Assembly: GCA_033557835.1 (NCBI GenBank)
Contig: JAWQRO010000425.1
Span: 1 to 39,239 of the forward strand
Direction of reading: 5' to 3'
Length of the DNA: 39,239 nucleotides
Source of the DNA: Helochares maculicollis
Taxonomy: Eukaryota > Arthropoda > Insecta > Coleoptera > Hydrophilidae
Below the pieces are notes generated by a model. It made no database searches and was not told where the DNA came from. It saw nothing but the letters and a program-made list of their open reading frames with translations. The position numbers and the translations under genes were made by a program. Shown piece by piece: positions 10,643-21,104 of the stretch; the stretch's first letter is position 1; every line of letters starts with the position of its first letter.

Positions 10643-11058
10643 CTATTGATCATATAAGCCGAAATCCAGAGGTCTGTAGCCTCCTCTATAAAATTCACTT
10701 CGGTGATACTGACCGTCATAGCCAGCAAAAGGTTCTATGTTCGAACCGCGATATCCGTTATCTCCTCTCACACTACCAGCATATCCACCGAACGCTCCTC
10801 TCTCGATACCACCATATCCACCCCCAAATCCTCGACCTCGTAGCAGGCGATCACTATAGCTTCCCACTCTGGATCCTTCGTAGATGGCAATGATTGGCAC
10901 AACATAAACGCCAATTATTTATGAACTCAAGCAGCTCAGCAAGAACTAGTTATAATCATTTTGTGGTTTATCACATTTAACATATTACAAGATGTAACAG
11001 TAGAGTACAATTATAGAAAACTATATATTTTTGCTTACCTCACTCTAATAGAACTCAT
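10643..11058 (-). pseudogene. Gene B pseudogene (copy 1)
   Basis: This is the counterpart of the intact gene at 22941-23399. Exon 1 (11058-11044, MSSIR) survives, and the last 85 codons of exon 2 remain open with the GSYS(D)RLLRGRGFGGGYGG block. Three lesions separate it from a working gene. The 3' splice site and the first bases of exon 2 are deleted by about 13 nt. A TTA codon of the signal peptide has become TAA, just before IIGVYVVPIIAIY. About 250 bp of upstream sequence, including the TATA box of the copy 2 gene, has been replaced by a shorter segment. The frame that stays open could be misannotated as an 85-residue protein lacking a signal peptide. Confidence 0.8.
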
Positions 11059-11699
11059 TTCTGAATATTATGGAACCAGCACTCCTGGGGTCAGGTCAGG
11101 TCAAGACAAAATCTAAGTATCGAATACTTGGTTCTGAATAACTACTTGTATGAATTTTATTTACATTCCTTTATAATAACACATATATTCAGATGTAGAT
11201 AATATACCAAAAACTACAGTTGATATGCAAGCTTAATTTTTCACATAAAGGCCCAAACGGAATATTCCTCATCAAAAATGCTTAATAACTTGCAATTCAC
11301 TTGTCTTTGTAACTATTTGCATAATTTATTCGTTATAGTTAAATAACTATTAGTCTAATGAAGATATTTTAGCTTTCAAAAAATGCTTATGAATTATTGA
11401 AATAATTTCAATGGTTTTTTAATAACTGTCTCATCAAAGCAAACTTTTTTATAAAATAATTTATTAGTACTTTGCTTCGCTATTAATTTCGTTTTGCGCA
11501 TAAAAAATTGCCATGCGAATTCTCAACTATCAATTTGATTTATAATTCCCCCCTTTAATTATCCTTTATAAATTATATTACTAAATATCCTCAGTACATT
11601 CTTTATTATCGCCGGTGCTAGTTATATCATCATTTCAATAACTTTGGCGTCTTTTTACGTTGAATTCTAAGCATTTACTTGAATAATACGCTAATAAAC
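11059..11699. other. Spacer between gene B and odorant receptor, copy 1
   Basis: Sequence between divergently oriented gene B and the receptor, collinear with 23400-24290 apart from a missing segment of about 250 bp. No core promoter motif is evident for the receptor. Confidence 0.5.
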
Positions 11700-12531
11700 A
11701 TGTTGACTAAACTCAAGCAGTCAGTGGAAGAATTTCTAAATATTCCACCGATTAAAGATTATAACGAAGAGGAAAAATATCAAGATCTAGACGTTCTGCA
11801 AAGTGTGATCTACTGTGCAAAACTTTATTTGATTTTGCCCAGAAATGGAGATAGATTTAATTATAAAGGAGTTTTCTACTGCTCTCTTTTTGTGTTCCCA
11901 ATTATAGGCTGTATAAATCATGTGCATAATAATTGGGGATTACATTTGCCTCTCCCAGAGTTCATTGAAGATATTTATGGGGGCGTCTCCGTTTTATCAA
12001 TTAGTACATTATTGGCTACATCTCTCGCCAAGCCAGAATACATACTGAAGCCTGTCGCCGAATTGAGCAAATTTAAGAAGTTTGGACGACCACCGTTTTT
12101 GGAAAACCGAGATCGAAAACTCAACTTACTTATTTGGCTGAATCAGTTACTTGCGTGGATTGCGATACTTTTGTACTTCCTGTTAAGTAGACTTGAGATA
12201 CCTGAATGCGAAGAAAAGCGAAAATCAGGAATCAATAATATTTGCGGGATGTTCATAAACCGTTCATATCCCATTCACGTAGATTACTCGCCTATAAAAG
12301 AAATTATATCCTTAATTGATTTCGTGATCACTGCAATACGTTTTCCTTTTGGTATATTGATTTGCACTAATGTCTTTGTTATTACCGAACAAATTATTGT
12401 CAGAATAGATCATCTTATTTTGTTGATTGAGAAAGCGTTTGACGGCGATGAAGAAGAGGTTAAAATAAAATTGAAAAATTGTATAGAATACCATCAGGAT
12501 ATAATTCAGTAAGTATCTATGAAATAAATGA

Positions 12532-12582
<51 letters not shown>

Positions 12583-13139
12583 GGGGTAATTTTTTAGGCT
12601 GGTAAACCTAATTTCGACCAACTCTTCTGTACTCATCATACTTCATATCACATTATCACCAATCGTCATCAGTTTCCCTATATATAGTTTGCAACTACAA
12701 TTCGCAATTAAGCCTCTTGTTTGCGTAATTATGTATCTTTTTTCGATCTTTATAAGTTGTGTGTCTGGACAACGTCTTATTGATAAGGTACATCATAAGA
12801 GTTCTATAATGAAAAGTTTTTATTATGAATAATATTTATATTTTTCTTATTTTAAATGCATCCCATTTTTCAGAACAACGAAATAATTGATGCAATTTAC
12901 AGCTCTACATGGTATAATGGCAACATTGCTACCAAGAAACAAACTATATTGATGCTGCTTAAGGCCCAAGAAGGCCTTTTTTTACCAGTGCCTGGTTTTG
13001 GAGCGACATCCATTGAAACATTTGGTAATGTAAGTTTCGATCAAGCTTGATCAAATTGGAAAAGTAAAAATGAATTTTCCAGATTATTAAAACTGCGTAT
13101 TCATACATGGCAGTTATGCGCAGCGTTGAAAACTTATAA
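11700..13139 (+). CDS. Odorant receptor (7tm_6 family), copy 1
   Basis: Four exons, 11700-12508, 12598-12787, 12874-13029 and 13083-13139, keep frame and GT-AG borders throughout (phases 2, 0, 0) and encode 403 residues. That is a normal length for an insect odorant receptor, a ligand-gated cation channel subunit that works with Orco in the dendrite of sensory neurons. A hydrophilic N-terminus (MLTKLKQSVEEF) and hydrophobic segments near 57-73, 91-110, 141-160, 207-232, 276-296, 306-326 and 384-400 fit seven helices with inside N-terminus. Exons 3 and 4 carry the conserved family end (LFLPVPGFGATS, then IIKTAYSYMAVMRSVENL). An earlier in-frame TTG exists, but the ATG at 11700 matches the start of the paralogue at 24291. 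All exon lengths equal those of the paralogue. The odour ligand cannot be predicted. Confidence 0.93.
12536..12579. repeat. (TA)n microsatellite in receptor intron 1
   Basis: An uninterrupted TA run of about 20 units in the first intron of receptor copy 1. The same intron of copy 2 (25100-25158) has only a few scattered TA steps. Confidence 0.9.
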
Positions 13140-14520
13140 ATATCATAAGACTCTAGTCAACAAATACTTAAACTTAATCTGGATTCTTCGTTAACGACAA
13201 TGATTTGCATAACCTAAGGGCATATTATTAATAAATATTGCAGAATGAATTCTAATAGGGATTTGCTCATCACATTCAATGATTTCTTTATCTCTTAGTT
13301 GAATAGAAATACGTAATAGTATATGAAAACAACTATTCACCAGAATCTACCCATACACATTAAAACCAAATTATTCCAAATTTATACTTTAAAAGTAGAG
13401 AAGCATCTTCAAAATATCAAATAGAAAGGAAACTCTTTACTCTAGATTTCCGAATGAGGGGGACAATATCATAGTATAAAATATTAACAAAGGCTTGGTC
13501 TGTCAGACTTGTTTCAATGTTGCAATAATTACAGTTTTATGTTTAAGTGCATCAGATTTTTACTGTACTTTGACTGACACGAAAGTGTAAAGATAAACTT
13601 AATTCTTATGCTGCAGAAAACATTATCTAAGATATAATTTGCTAATAAAATTAAAGCAATTGTGGATGGATCATTAAACTTCGAGACATCAAGCAATCCA
13701 GTTAAAATATTACTTATCCAGGGTTGGCTGCGACAATTTTTGGGGCAATTACCTAGTTGTTTACATAGTTCGGCAGAGCATCGCAACTGTTGAACGTACA
13801 TTATATATTTTTAAAATCACTGAACCAGCTTAAAACGTACCGCTTTCGCTTTTGAGTATGTAACATTTCCATACACGATGTACAACAAAATAATTCATAT
13901 AATTTTTACAGCCATTTTTGTTAAATTCTATTTATTTATAACTTTTCTTGTTGATACGCCCTCTATTATTTTTAGTTTTTATTATTAATTCATTTAAATG
14001 ATTATATTTTTATAAGTTAACTACTATGGGATTTTTTTTTAATGGAGAAAAATAAAATACAATCCTTTTCTGCACAGCTAATCTTCTAGTATTGAATGTT
14101 ACCAATTTGGATTGATTTTGTACTGGAAATTTTAATAACGCGAATTCAAGGTATTACTTTGTATTAAAAATATCTTATTTGTGTGTCATTACAACTATTA
14201 ATTACGATATTATACAATCATTGCTATTTCAGTTCAAAACAACTTATACTTAGAAGCTCAACTGAAGCCAATCTTTCTAAGGTGTTGCCAACCCAAATCA
14301 GAATGAATAATTTTTATCATCGAACAAAATTGTAATCAAAGAGAAACGATGGAACAGAAGCCCTGTGCAATAAAATATCGTAATAATATTTAAATTGATT
14401 TATTTTGACATCAGTAGAATTGTAAACCGAAATTGAAACATCTGACAGTAGTAACTGTAAAGTAATATCACATAAAGCATGAACATAAAATTGCACTAAA
14501 AACAAAAAATTACAGCTTAA
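13140..14520. other. Noncoding region with the lost gene B' site, copy 1
   Basis: Collinear with 25700-27670 of copy 2, but the stretch that holds gene B' there (about 26690-27230) is absent at about 14030-14085. The position of its TATA box now reads as a non-TATA sequence. A minus-strand frame at 13529-13801 is interrupted in copy 2 and was not called. Confidence 0.6.
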
Positions 14521-14861
14521 TTATCGTAAAAGGCCTTCATTTTTGTATCCTCCATACGATCTGCGTGGCTTATAGCCTCCACAGCCGCCGAGTCCGCCGT
14601 ATCCACCAAGTCCTCCGTAGCCATATCCACCTAACCTTCCATATCCATAGCCGCCGACCACACCTACGTTTCCATGGCGATATCCTCCGTAGCCTCCAAT
14701 GCCTCCTCCTAAGCCAAGTCCATGGTAGCTTTGCAATCCATAGGTATTATCAAGTCCGCCATAACCACCAAGACCGTATCCATCAATTCCACCGTACCCG
14801 CCACATCATATCCGCCGACTCCTTCAAAGCCGTCCAAACTAGTTGGGTAAGTATAAGCCAT
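14521..14861 (-). pseudogene. Gene C pseudogene (copy 1)
   Basis: This is the counterpart of the intact gene at 27671-28054. About 40 nt covering the original ATG and most of the signal peptide are gone. An internal ATG (14861) could start MAYTYPTSLDG, but it lacks a signal sequence. About 5 nt have also been inserted after the GGYD position, which shifts the frame. The GYGG-repeat 3' part stays open as 71 codons in another frame and ends KNEGLLR where copy 2 ends KNGGLLG. One glycine in the repeat has become cysteine (GLGGCGGY), and several other substitutions mark relaxed constraint. Confidence 0.8.
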
Positions 14862-15122
14862 GGCTAAACTAATTACTTATTTAGATGTTTGAGCGCTAAT
14901 CAAAGTTTCAACCTACTATTGCTGTTAAATATCAGACGAAACTCGTTATACAAATAAAAAATCCTAGCGAACCCTCTAGATTTTATTTAGTTTTGGTTGT
15001 ATAAAATGAAAACCCCCAAGGATATTTTTGTTTTATTACTACGATTTCTTCCTTCTTTTATAACTTCTCATCCGGATTCCTCCTTCTGAAGTTAAGCGAT
15101 GAAGGCAACATGTCGTCAAAAA

Positions 15123-16615
15123 TGGGCATACATCATGTAAGGTTGCTGACTATGGTCAGCAGCAAAACCACAAACTTTACTCATCTCCCAAAAACATAGT
15201 TCTTATTAACACGGAGATTATTTGTTCATTTTCGGCTTAGTTTGCGCAAAACCAAATTATGTAGTAGGATCATGAACCAGCTATTAGTACATCATTAATA
15301 ACTCTAGTAACAACGGTAATGTATGTCTTAAACACCTGAATAAACTGTTTTCGCTTGATTTGAGTTTCCAGATTATGTCCTTGTAGCGTAAACTATTCTC
15401 TAAATGATCTATTTACGACGGAATTTCCTTCTGTTTAGCTTTAATTGCGTAGCTGCAAAAAATTGGAAGTAACGTCATGTTCATCACTAATTTCTCGGTC
15501 TCCAATAATATTTGCAAAATGATCTTGGGCTGACTAATCCAATGATAAATTTGGGTATTTCTTGAATTAATTGGCAGAGTTACGACACTTAAGCGCGAAA
15601 TACTTTAGCCTTTCTCAAAACAAATCGGAGGTCTTTTCTATGCATTTACAGGAAGAAATTAATACGGCTCTTCAAGCCTTTGTAATACGTAAATCGCTTT
15701 TCATTAACATTATTCTAGAGGAGATCTAGATGGGCCACGCTCTCTTAAAACTAGTTCTTCATTTCGACATCAGTTCTAATACTTCCTCATTGTTATATTT
15801 CAGTAAGTTGCCACGAAGAGTAGTCGTAGTTATATGAACAAAAGAATGAAAATTATTTGATGAAAAAGATGTTTTAGTTTAAATATTTGGAGGGTCGGGT
15901 TTGGAATAAATTAGTAACGCTAATTCGTAATCATTTCTGAAAATAGGATTGACCTACAATATTCGTGAAGGTGATATAGAAATTTACTTTTAAATGTAGA
16001 TTCTCGATGCATATTCAAGAGGCTTCAAGGATCTCAACGCTTTACATTGTTTCTTACGCTTTATTTATTTATTATTTAATCTTAGAGGTGTAGATTAATT
16101 ATAGCGATCAAAAATTAAATAAAGCCGCTTGGGTTTTGGTTCCCATGTTTGAAATGCATTCTTTTGCATTTGTTTTATGCGTAGATGTACATTCTTTTTT
16201 ATCATGTAAGTGATCCATGTCTTTGTGTTTGTGGAACATACTCAATAAATCAATTAAGTAGTATCACTTAAAAATGCATTATTATAGCAAAAACCTGACT
16301 ATGCTGCTAGATTGTTGGGAAACTTTAATTGGATAAACATGCAATCCTCTGTTATATAGGGCAAAAATGTATGCATTAGTGTTTACGCTTCCGTTAAGTA
16401 CTTAAAATAACAAGGACCTGCTCAGCACGAGCAAATATTGGCCATATATGAATTCGAAATCCGAAGGAATTAAATAAACATTCACAGCTTTCGCTTTCAG
16501 TGAAGAAAAGCTACATTCAACAAGAGCCATAATGGCCAAATGTATTTAAAGCTAGGTCCGTTTGGGAGGAGTTCATATTTTTGAGTTTATCTTATTGGAG
16601 TTTTGTAGTGTAACA
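15123..16615. other. Noncoding upstream region of gene A, copy 2
   Basis: Counterpart of 6050-7596. Matching blocks extend over the whole length with small insertions and deletions. No conserved open frame is seen. Confidence 0.55.
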
Positions 16616-18256
16616 ATGGCTGCGAAGTTATGTAAATAAAATAACTACTCAAGTCTATAAAACTGACTAAATAAATATATACAGAAAGAAACTTTAGTAA
16701 AACTAAATGATTTTACCATTCAAGAGAAGAACGCGATCAATTTCCTAGTTATCAATTCGTATCACATTCGAACTAATTAATTGCAGATTATAAATTTGGC
16801 AAAAGCTACTGAAAAATTGAGGTATACTCGTTTATGCGGATTGAAAGAAGAGTATTGCCATAAAGATGCTTCCTATATTTTATTAATTTACAAATCTTGT
16901 AATTTATGTAGTTAACTTTTAAAAGGAATAATTTATGAGACTCTTTTACTTATATCATCACGTTTTCCAGATTATTTAGTAATACAAAGGCCTATAAATA
17001 TTGAAACTTTGTTAAAGAACTGTTTCTATACTGGTTTAATAGCAAGAGAATTAGATATAATCTTAACAAGGAAATCCTACTGTCGCATCCAGCTCTGGAT
17101 GATCAAAAAAATGTGGCGTGGATCGAATGATACACCTCACAAGCGTCAATACAATCAAGCAAATGTAACAAAGACTTCCAAAATTTGATGTTATAAGGGC
17201 CTTACCAATATTCAAACTTAATACTACTGTTCTTTACAACTGGTCAACTTAATACTACTCTTAACAAAAGCTATCTCTAGACCTTATCTATGATACAGCG
17301 GTGAGGATGCTACCCTCTTCCTTTGGCGATCCAATAGGACGCAACTCATACTAGAAACAATAGAAGGTTTTTAAATATTTAGCAAATTTTCAGAAAAAAA
17401 GGAAAGTCTTTCTGAACATCATGCAACAGAAAACTTTAAAAGTGGAAAAAATAAAGAAGTGCTAAAACATAACCGAGAACATTTTAAATTAACGTACCTA
17501 TTTGATCATGTGTCGAAATTCTTCAAGGCTGTAGCTACATATTCAGGGCTGATTTTATTTGGGGATGTATGTAAACTAATGCATTTGCATACAAAATAAT
17601 ATATTAAAACCATTTCCCATACCCTAATAATAATACTTCCGTTATAGACTATATACGAAGAGCAGCTACTTTATACAAATCCAATCATAAAAGTTCAAAA
17701 CTGTACAACCCAAACAGTAAATTCAACTCTTGCCTCTTCAACGTAACATATTTTGTTTATTTTATTTTCTTAGTTTTTATTTATTACTCTTACCTACGCA
17801 AAAATTAAAAGAAAGCGTTGAATCGTAATCACTTACTATCTCTTTCTGACAAACCTTGGACCATTTATGGGTTACTAATAATATCTTCGTACTAGTATCT
17901 GTATATATTTCCTTTTTTTCATTTGGTATAGATACTCATTTTTGCTACGTTTCTCGTAACAGCAATATGCTATAGTTTGGCATCGCCTATTAAAGGAGCT
18001 AATTTTGGCTTAGGCTATGGAAGATTTGGGTTAAGAACAACTACCAATCTACCATCAATGAAACCAGCAATATTATTTATAAGCCTAACCTAACAGACTT
18101 TGTCCATAAACCAAGCATAACTGTCAGCAACATACCCATTAATTCCCATAATAGTTAAGTCGTTAACAAGCCTAGCACAAAGCGCCAAGCACCTTAACAG
18201 GAAGTTTTGGATTAGAACATTTGGCGTCTCTTAACCTCAAGCTATTTAAGGTCTAA
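16616..18256 (+). pseudogene. Gene A pseudogene (copy 2)
   Basis: Exon 1 reads ATGGCTGCGAAG, but the next base is T where copy 1 has the donor G (AAG|GTATGT has become AAGTTATGT), so the 5' splice site is lost. Reading on gives MAAKLCK and a stop. Exon 2 (17932-18256) keeps a signal-peptide-like ILIFATFLVTAICYSLAS and the first FGLG-type block as GLGYGRFG. Then it shifts frame near 18045 and meets stops in the KPSL region, including a TAA near 18090 and a TAG near 18155. The 3' end still aligns with the intact gene. A 270-bp insertion lies in the intron. Pseudogene status is well supported. Confidence 0.87.
17079..17352. other. Roughly 270-bp insertion in gene A intron, copy 2 only
   Basis: Copy 1 (about 8065) runs straight from the left flank into the right flank, whereas copy 2 has about 270 extra bp. 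Its ends are weakly inverted relative to each other (gtcgcatcc left; ggacgcaac right, which reads gttgcgtcc inverted). This could be a small non-autonomous DNA element or a filler insertion. No coding frame is seen. Confidence 0.45.
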
Positions 18257-19803
18257 ACGAATCGATTATAAACATACTTTTATAGCAAATGATTGCTAAA
18301 TAATTTTTTGTTCAGTTTCGTTAAATTTATAAAACATCTACTTTGGTTTACTGTTTGTTTAGTTAGTTTAGTAGTTACACCGCTACCACCTATTTTCTGC
18401 ACACCACTTTCATCACACAGTATCCTATTGATCGTGTTTTAGCTCTTTCCTAGTTCTGTATCCAATTGTAGAGTTTATAGATCATGTGTACACCACTTCT
18501 AGAACATTTTTGAAGGCACACGTTGGATTGACTACCTGCAATCCTTATTCTAATCGCTGCGTCCCGCTAATGCACAAATTACACTAACCCAAATTTAAAT
18601 GGTTTGTAATGCTTTGTTTCGAGCATTATTTTGGATATTAATCTCTTTTGAAGCAGTGATCCAGGATCTCTTAATTGTCCTAAAGACTTGAAGATTAGTG
18701 AGTCCCTACTGCCTGAGTGTGGCTATCGAGAAATCGGATGCTTGGCTGATTTAGAAACCTTAGAGCTTTCTAGACGACTCTAAACATAGAACAAACTGTA
18801 ACATCAAGATATACCAATTAGCATACTTGCAATATTTATAAACTTTGTTTAAATTTTCTATTGTTTGCACATTTTGAAATATTGACATAAATGTGTCTTA
18901 TCACTCTTTCATTAGCTAATGTTTGAAGAAAAATCAATTATTCCCATTGCTGTTACTTATGCCATCACTTGCCCGAATTTAAATATTTTTTATTGAATTG
19001 AATTGATTATTTTATTATAAACTGAAAATTACTATTACAGATCTCACATCTTTTCATAAGTCACTAAATTACAGTACTAAAAACCTTTAACAGGAAAATT
19101 ATATCACTATGAAAAAAAAGCATTTTATTTCGTTAAAATGAATCTAAATAACAATAAATAGGTTTTGCGTGCTGCTTAATTCATTTCGTCCATTTTTGGC
19201 TTGATATCTGTGTGAAAAGGGAGCTATCGCCCCTCCTTAACCCCCTATATGCTCCGCATTTCACATTTCAAATTAATCATAAAAATAAAGCTACCTCCAA
19301 ACATTTGTACAACGTGTAAAATACACCTTCGGTGCAGTTGATTCAAGTTTCGCCATCAATTAAGAGTGTCAACCTAAGCTTCTCACTTTCAGAAGACATT
19401 CTGCTACTAAAAGTGTCAACTAACTATTAAAAGAACCTAAAGGAAATAAATCGATCACAGGATTGCTTCACATAATAGTTGCTGTAATGGTTTATAATAG
19501 AAGGTATTAGTTCACGCTACATAATAGCGGACTGATTCTGGATGTTAGAAGCTTAGGTCGCCGCTCCTAATTGAAGAGCGAAGTACAATTCAGCTGCGCC
19601 TAATGCGCAGCTTATACATTTTGTAAATGTTAAAATATTATTTCTCTTTCTTCATTAATCATATATTTATACCGACATTCTATGCAGTTCACGTGCTTGT
19701 TCTGGTAATTGCTGGTTCTTATTTTGTGATATCAATGAAATGCTTTTGATTGTTTACGCTATATGTTGCTCGAGAGCTGACATTTTTCAACGGTCTTTTG
19801 TTT
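18257..19803. other. Noncoding region downstream of gene A, copy 2
   Basis: Counterpart of about 9000-10600. The open frames of copy 1 are not preserved here. The right part holds the second copy of the 240-bp dispersed unit. Confidence 0.5.
19343..19579. repeat. Noncoding dispersed unit, second of three
   Basis: Aligns with 10255-10498 through the shared landmarks gtcaacctaagcttctcac and ggatgttagaagcttaggtc. Confidence 0.65.
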
Positions 19804-19805
19804 TA

Positions 19806-19837
19806 CGAGGTGTGTTCAAAAAGTATCGCGAATTTTG
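19806..19837. repeat. Mariner terminal inverted repeat, left
   Basis: Begins cgaggtgtgttcaaaaag and is the 3' end of the element relative to the transposase. It pairs with 21071-21102 at 31 of 32 positions. Confidence 0.95.
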
Positions 19838-19858
19838 TGTTTTTTCAAAAATTATTTC

Positions 19859-20910
19859 TTATCTATTATCTAATTTGTCCCCTTCAAAGTAATCCCCATG
19901 AGATATTATACACTTGTGCCAACGTTTTTTCCAATCAACGAAGCACTTAAAAAAATCATTTTCCTTTATCTTGTTCAGCTCCTCCTTCGATGCCATCTTT
20001 ATCTCGTCATTATTAGCGTAGCGTGGTACTGTCATAGGCCTCTTTAGTTTCGGGAACAAGAAAAAGTCACAGGGGGACAGATCTGGGGAATACGGTGGCT
20101 GCGGCATCAGTAGTGTGTTGTTTTTGGCCAAAAAGTCGCGCACAAGCAACGATGTGTGAGCAGGGGAGTTATCGTGGTGCAAAAGCCAATTTTTGTTCTT
20201 CGAAAAATCCGGGCGATTCTGGCGGATTGCTTCACGCAAATTGCGCATAACTTGCAGGTAATATACCTTATTAACCATTCTACCTTGTGGCAAGAAATCA
20301 CGATGCACCACGCCTCTGCAATCGAAGAAAACGGTAAGCAAAACTTTCGCAGTCGCCCGAACTTGGCGCGCTTTTTTCGGTCTTGCGGCAGCTTCCATTG
20401 AGAAGATTGAGCGTTGGTTTCCACGTCATAACCGTAAACCCACGGTTCCTCACCAGGTATGACACTCTGGAGCAAATTTGGGTCGTCGTGGACAGAGTCC
20501 AATAGCTCATTAGCAATTTTCATGCGAAGCTGTTTTTGGTCGAAATTGAGCAATTTTGGTACGAATTTCGCGGCTCATGCCTCATGTCTCGTGCCCAAAT
20601 CATTGATAAAAATCGAATGCCATGAGCCAATCGATATGTCTAGGTCCTCAGCAACTTCTCTAACGGTGGTTCGACGATTGGTCAATACCATTTTCTTCAC
20701 TTCATGAGTTTTTTCGTCTGTTGTTGAAGTGCTCGTCGTTCACATCTTCTCGGCCTTCTGAGAACATTTTGTACCACCGATAAACATTGCTTCGGTCCAA
20801 AGTAGCTTCTCCGTATGCCACAGTCAACATTCGGAATGCATCCGCGCACTTAATTTTGTTTTTCACACAAAATTTGATACAGGTTCTTTGATCAATTTTT
20901 TTGAATAGGT
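19859..20910 (-). pseudogene. Mariner transposase, inactivated
   Basis: In frame segments, the N-terminal helix-turn-helix part (IDQRTCIKFCVKNK, VYRWYKMFSEGREDVNDE) is followed by VKKMVLTNRRTTVREVAEDL, then KLLNFDQKQLRMKIANELL, the first catalytic Asp in WVYGYDVET, the second in LLHHDNSPAHTS and the third in SPDLSPCDFF. Exactly 34 residues separate the last two (DD34D). It ends HGDYFEGDKLDNR. Lesions: a small deletion with frame change near 20730, an in-frame TGA at 20575-20577, a frameshift near 20382 (after WKLPQ), and no ATG close upstream of the first recognisable residue. All three catalytic aspartates are still present. The type is widespread in insects. Confidence 0.93.
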
Positions 20911-21070
20911 AAAAATCGAAGACGAGTCAAAACACGTGCAAGCAAAGCAGCTGTCAACAATTAACTGAACATTCAAAATGGCCGAACTTGTCGGTATAAG
21001 TGAGAGACATGAGTACTAACTCAACGCCACAAAAAAATCGAAATTCGAATAAACGTAACTCGCGAAAATT

Positions 21071-21102
21071 CAAAATTCGCGATACTTATTGAACACACCT
21101 CG
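21071..21102. repeat. Mariner terminal inverted repeat, right
   Basis: Ends gaacacacctcg, directly followed by the TA target duplication. It is the 5' end relative to the transposase. Confidence 0.95.
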
Positions 21103-21104
21103 TA

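Larger units (their letters stand above)
6050..15122. repeat. Tandem segmental duplication, copy 1 (about 9.1 kb)
   Basis: Read against 15123-28308, long collinear stretches match in both coding and noncoding parts. Both copies begin at a shared tgggcatacatcatgtaagg (6050 and 15123). Order in this copy: gene A intact, gene B broken, odorant receptor intact, gene B' missing, gene C broken. The right edge lies in the sequence upstream of gene C, where homology to copy 2 stops at about 15120. Confidence 0.88.
19806..21102 (-). mobile_element. Mariner transposon, full-length but defective
   Basis: A 1,297-bp element bounded by 32-bp inverted repeats with one mismatch and flanked by a TA dinucleotide on each side (19804-19805 and 21103-21104), the expected target duplication. 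The transposase lies on the minus strand between the repeats. Size, ends, TA target and DD34D signature identify Tc1/mariner, mariner group. It sits only in copy 2 of the segmental duplication. The coding region is broken, so it is non-autonomous. Confidence 0.96.

Noticed and set aside
11679..11699. Upstream TTG start extending the receptor by seven residues
   Set aside because: It is not an ATG and the aligned sequence before the ATG in copy 2 differs. The ATG at 11700 matches the start at 24291.
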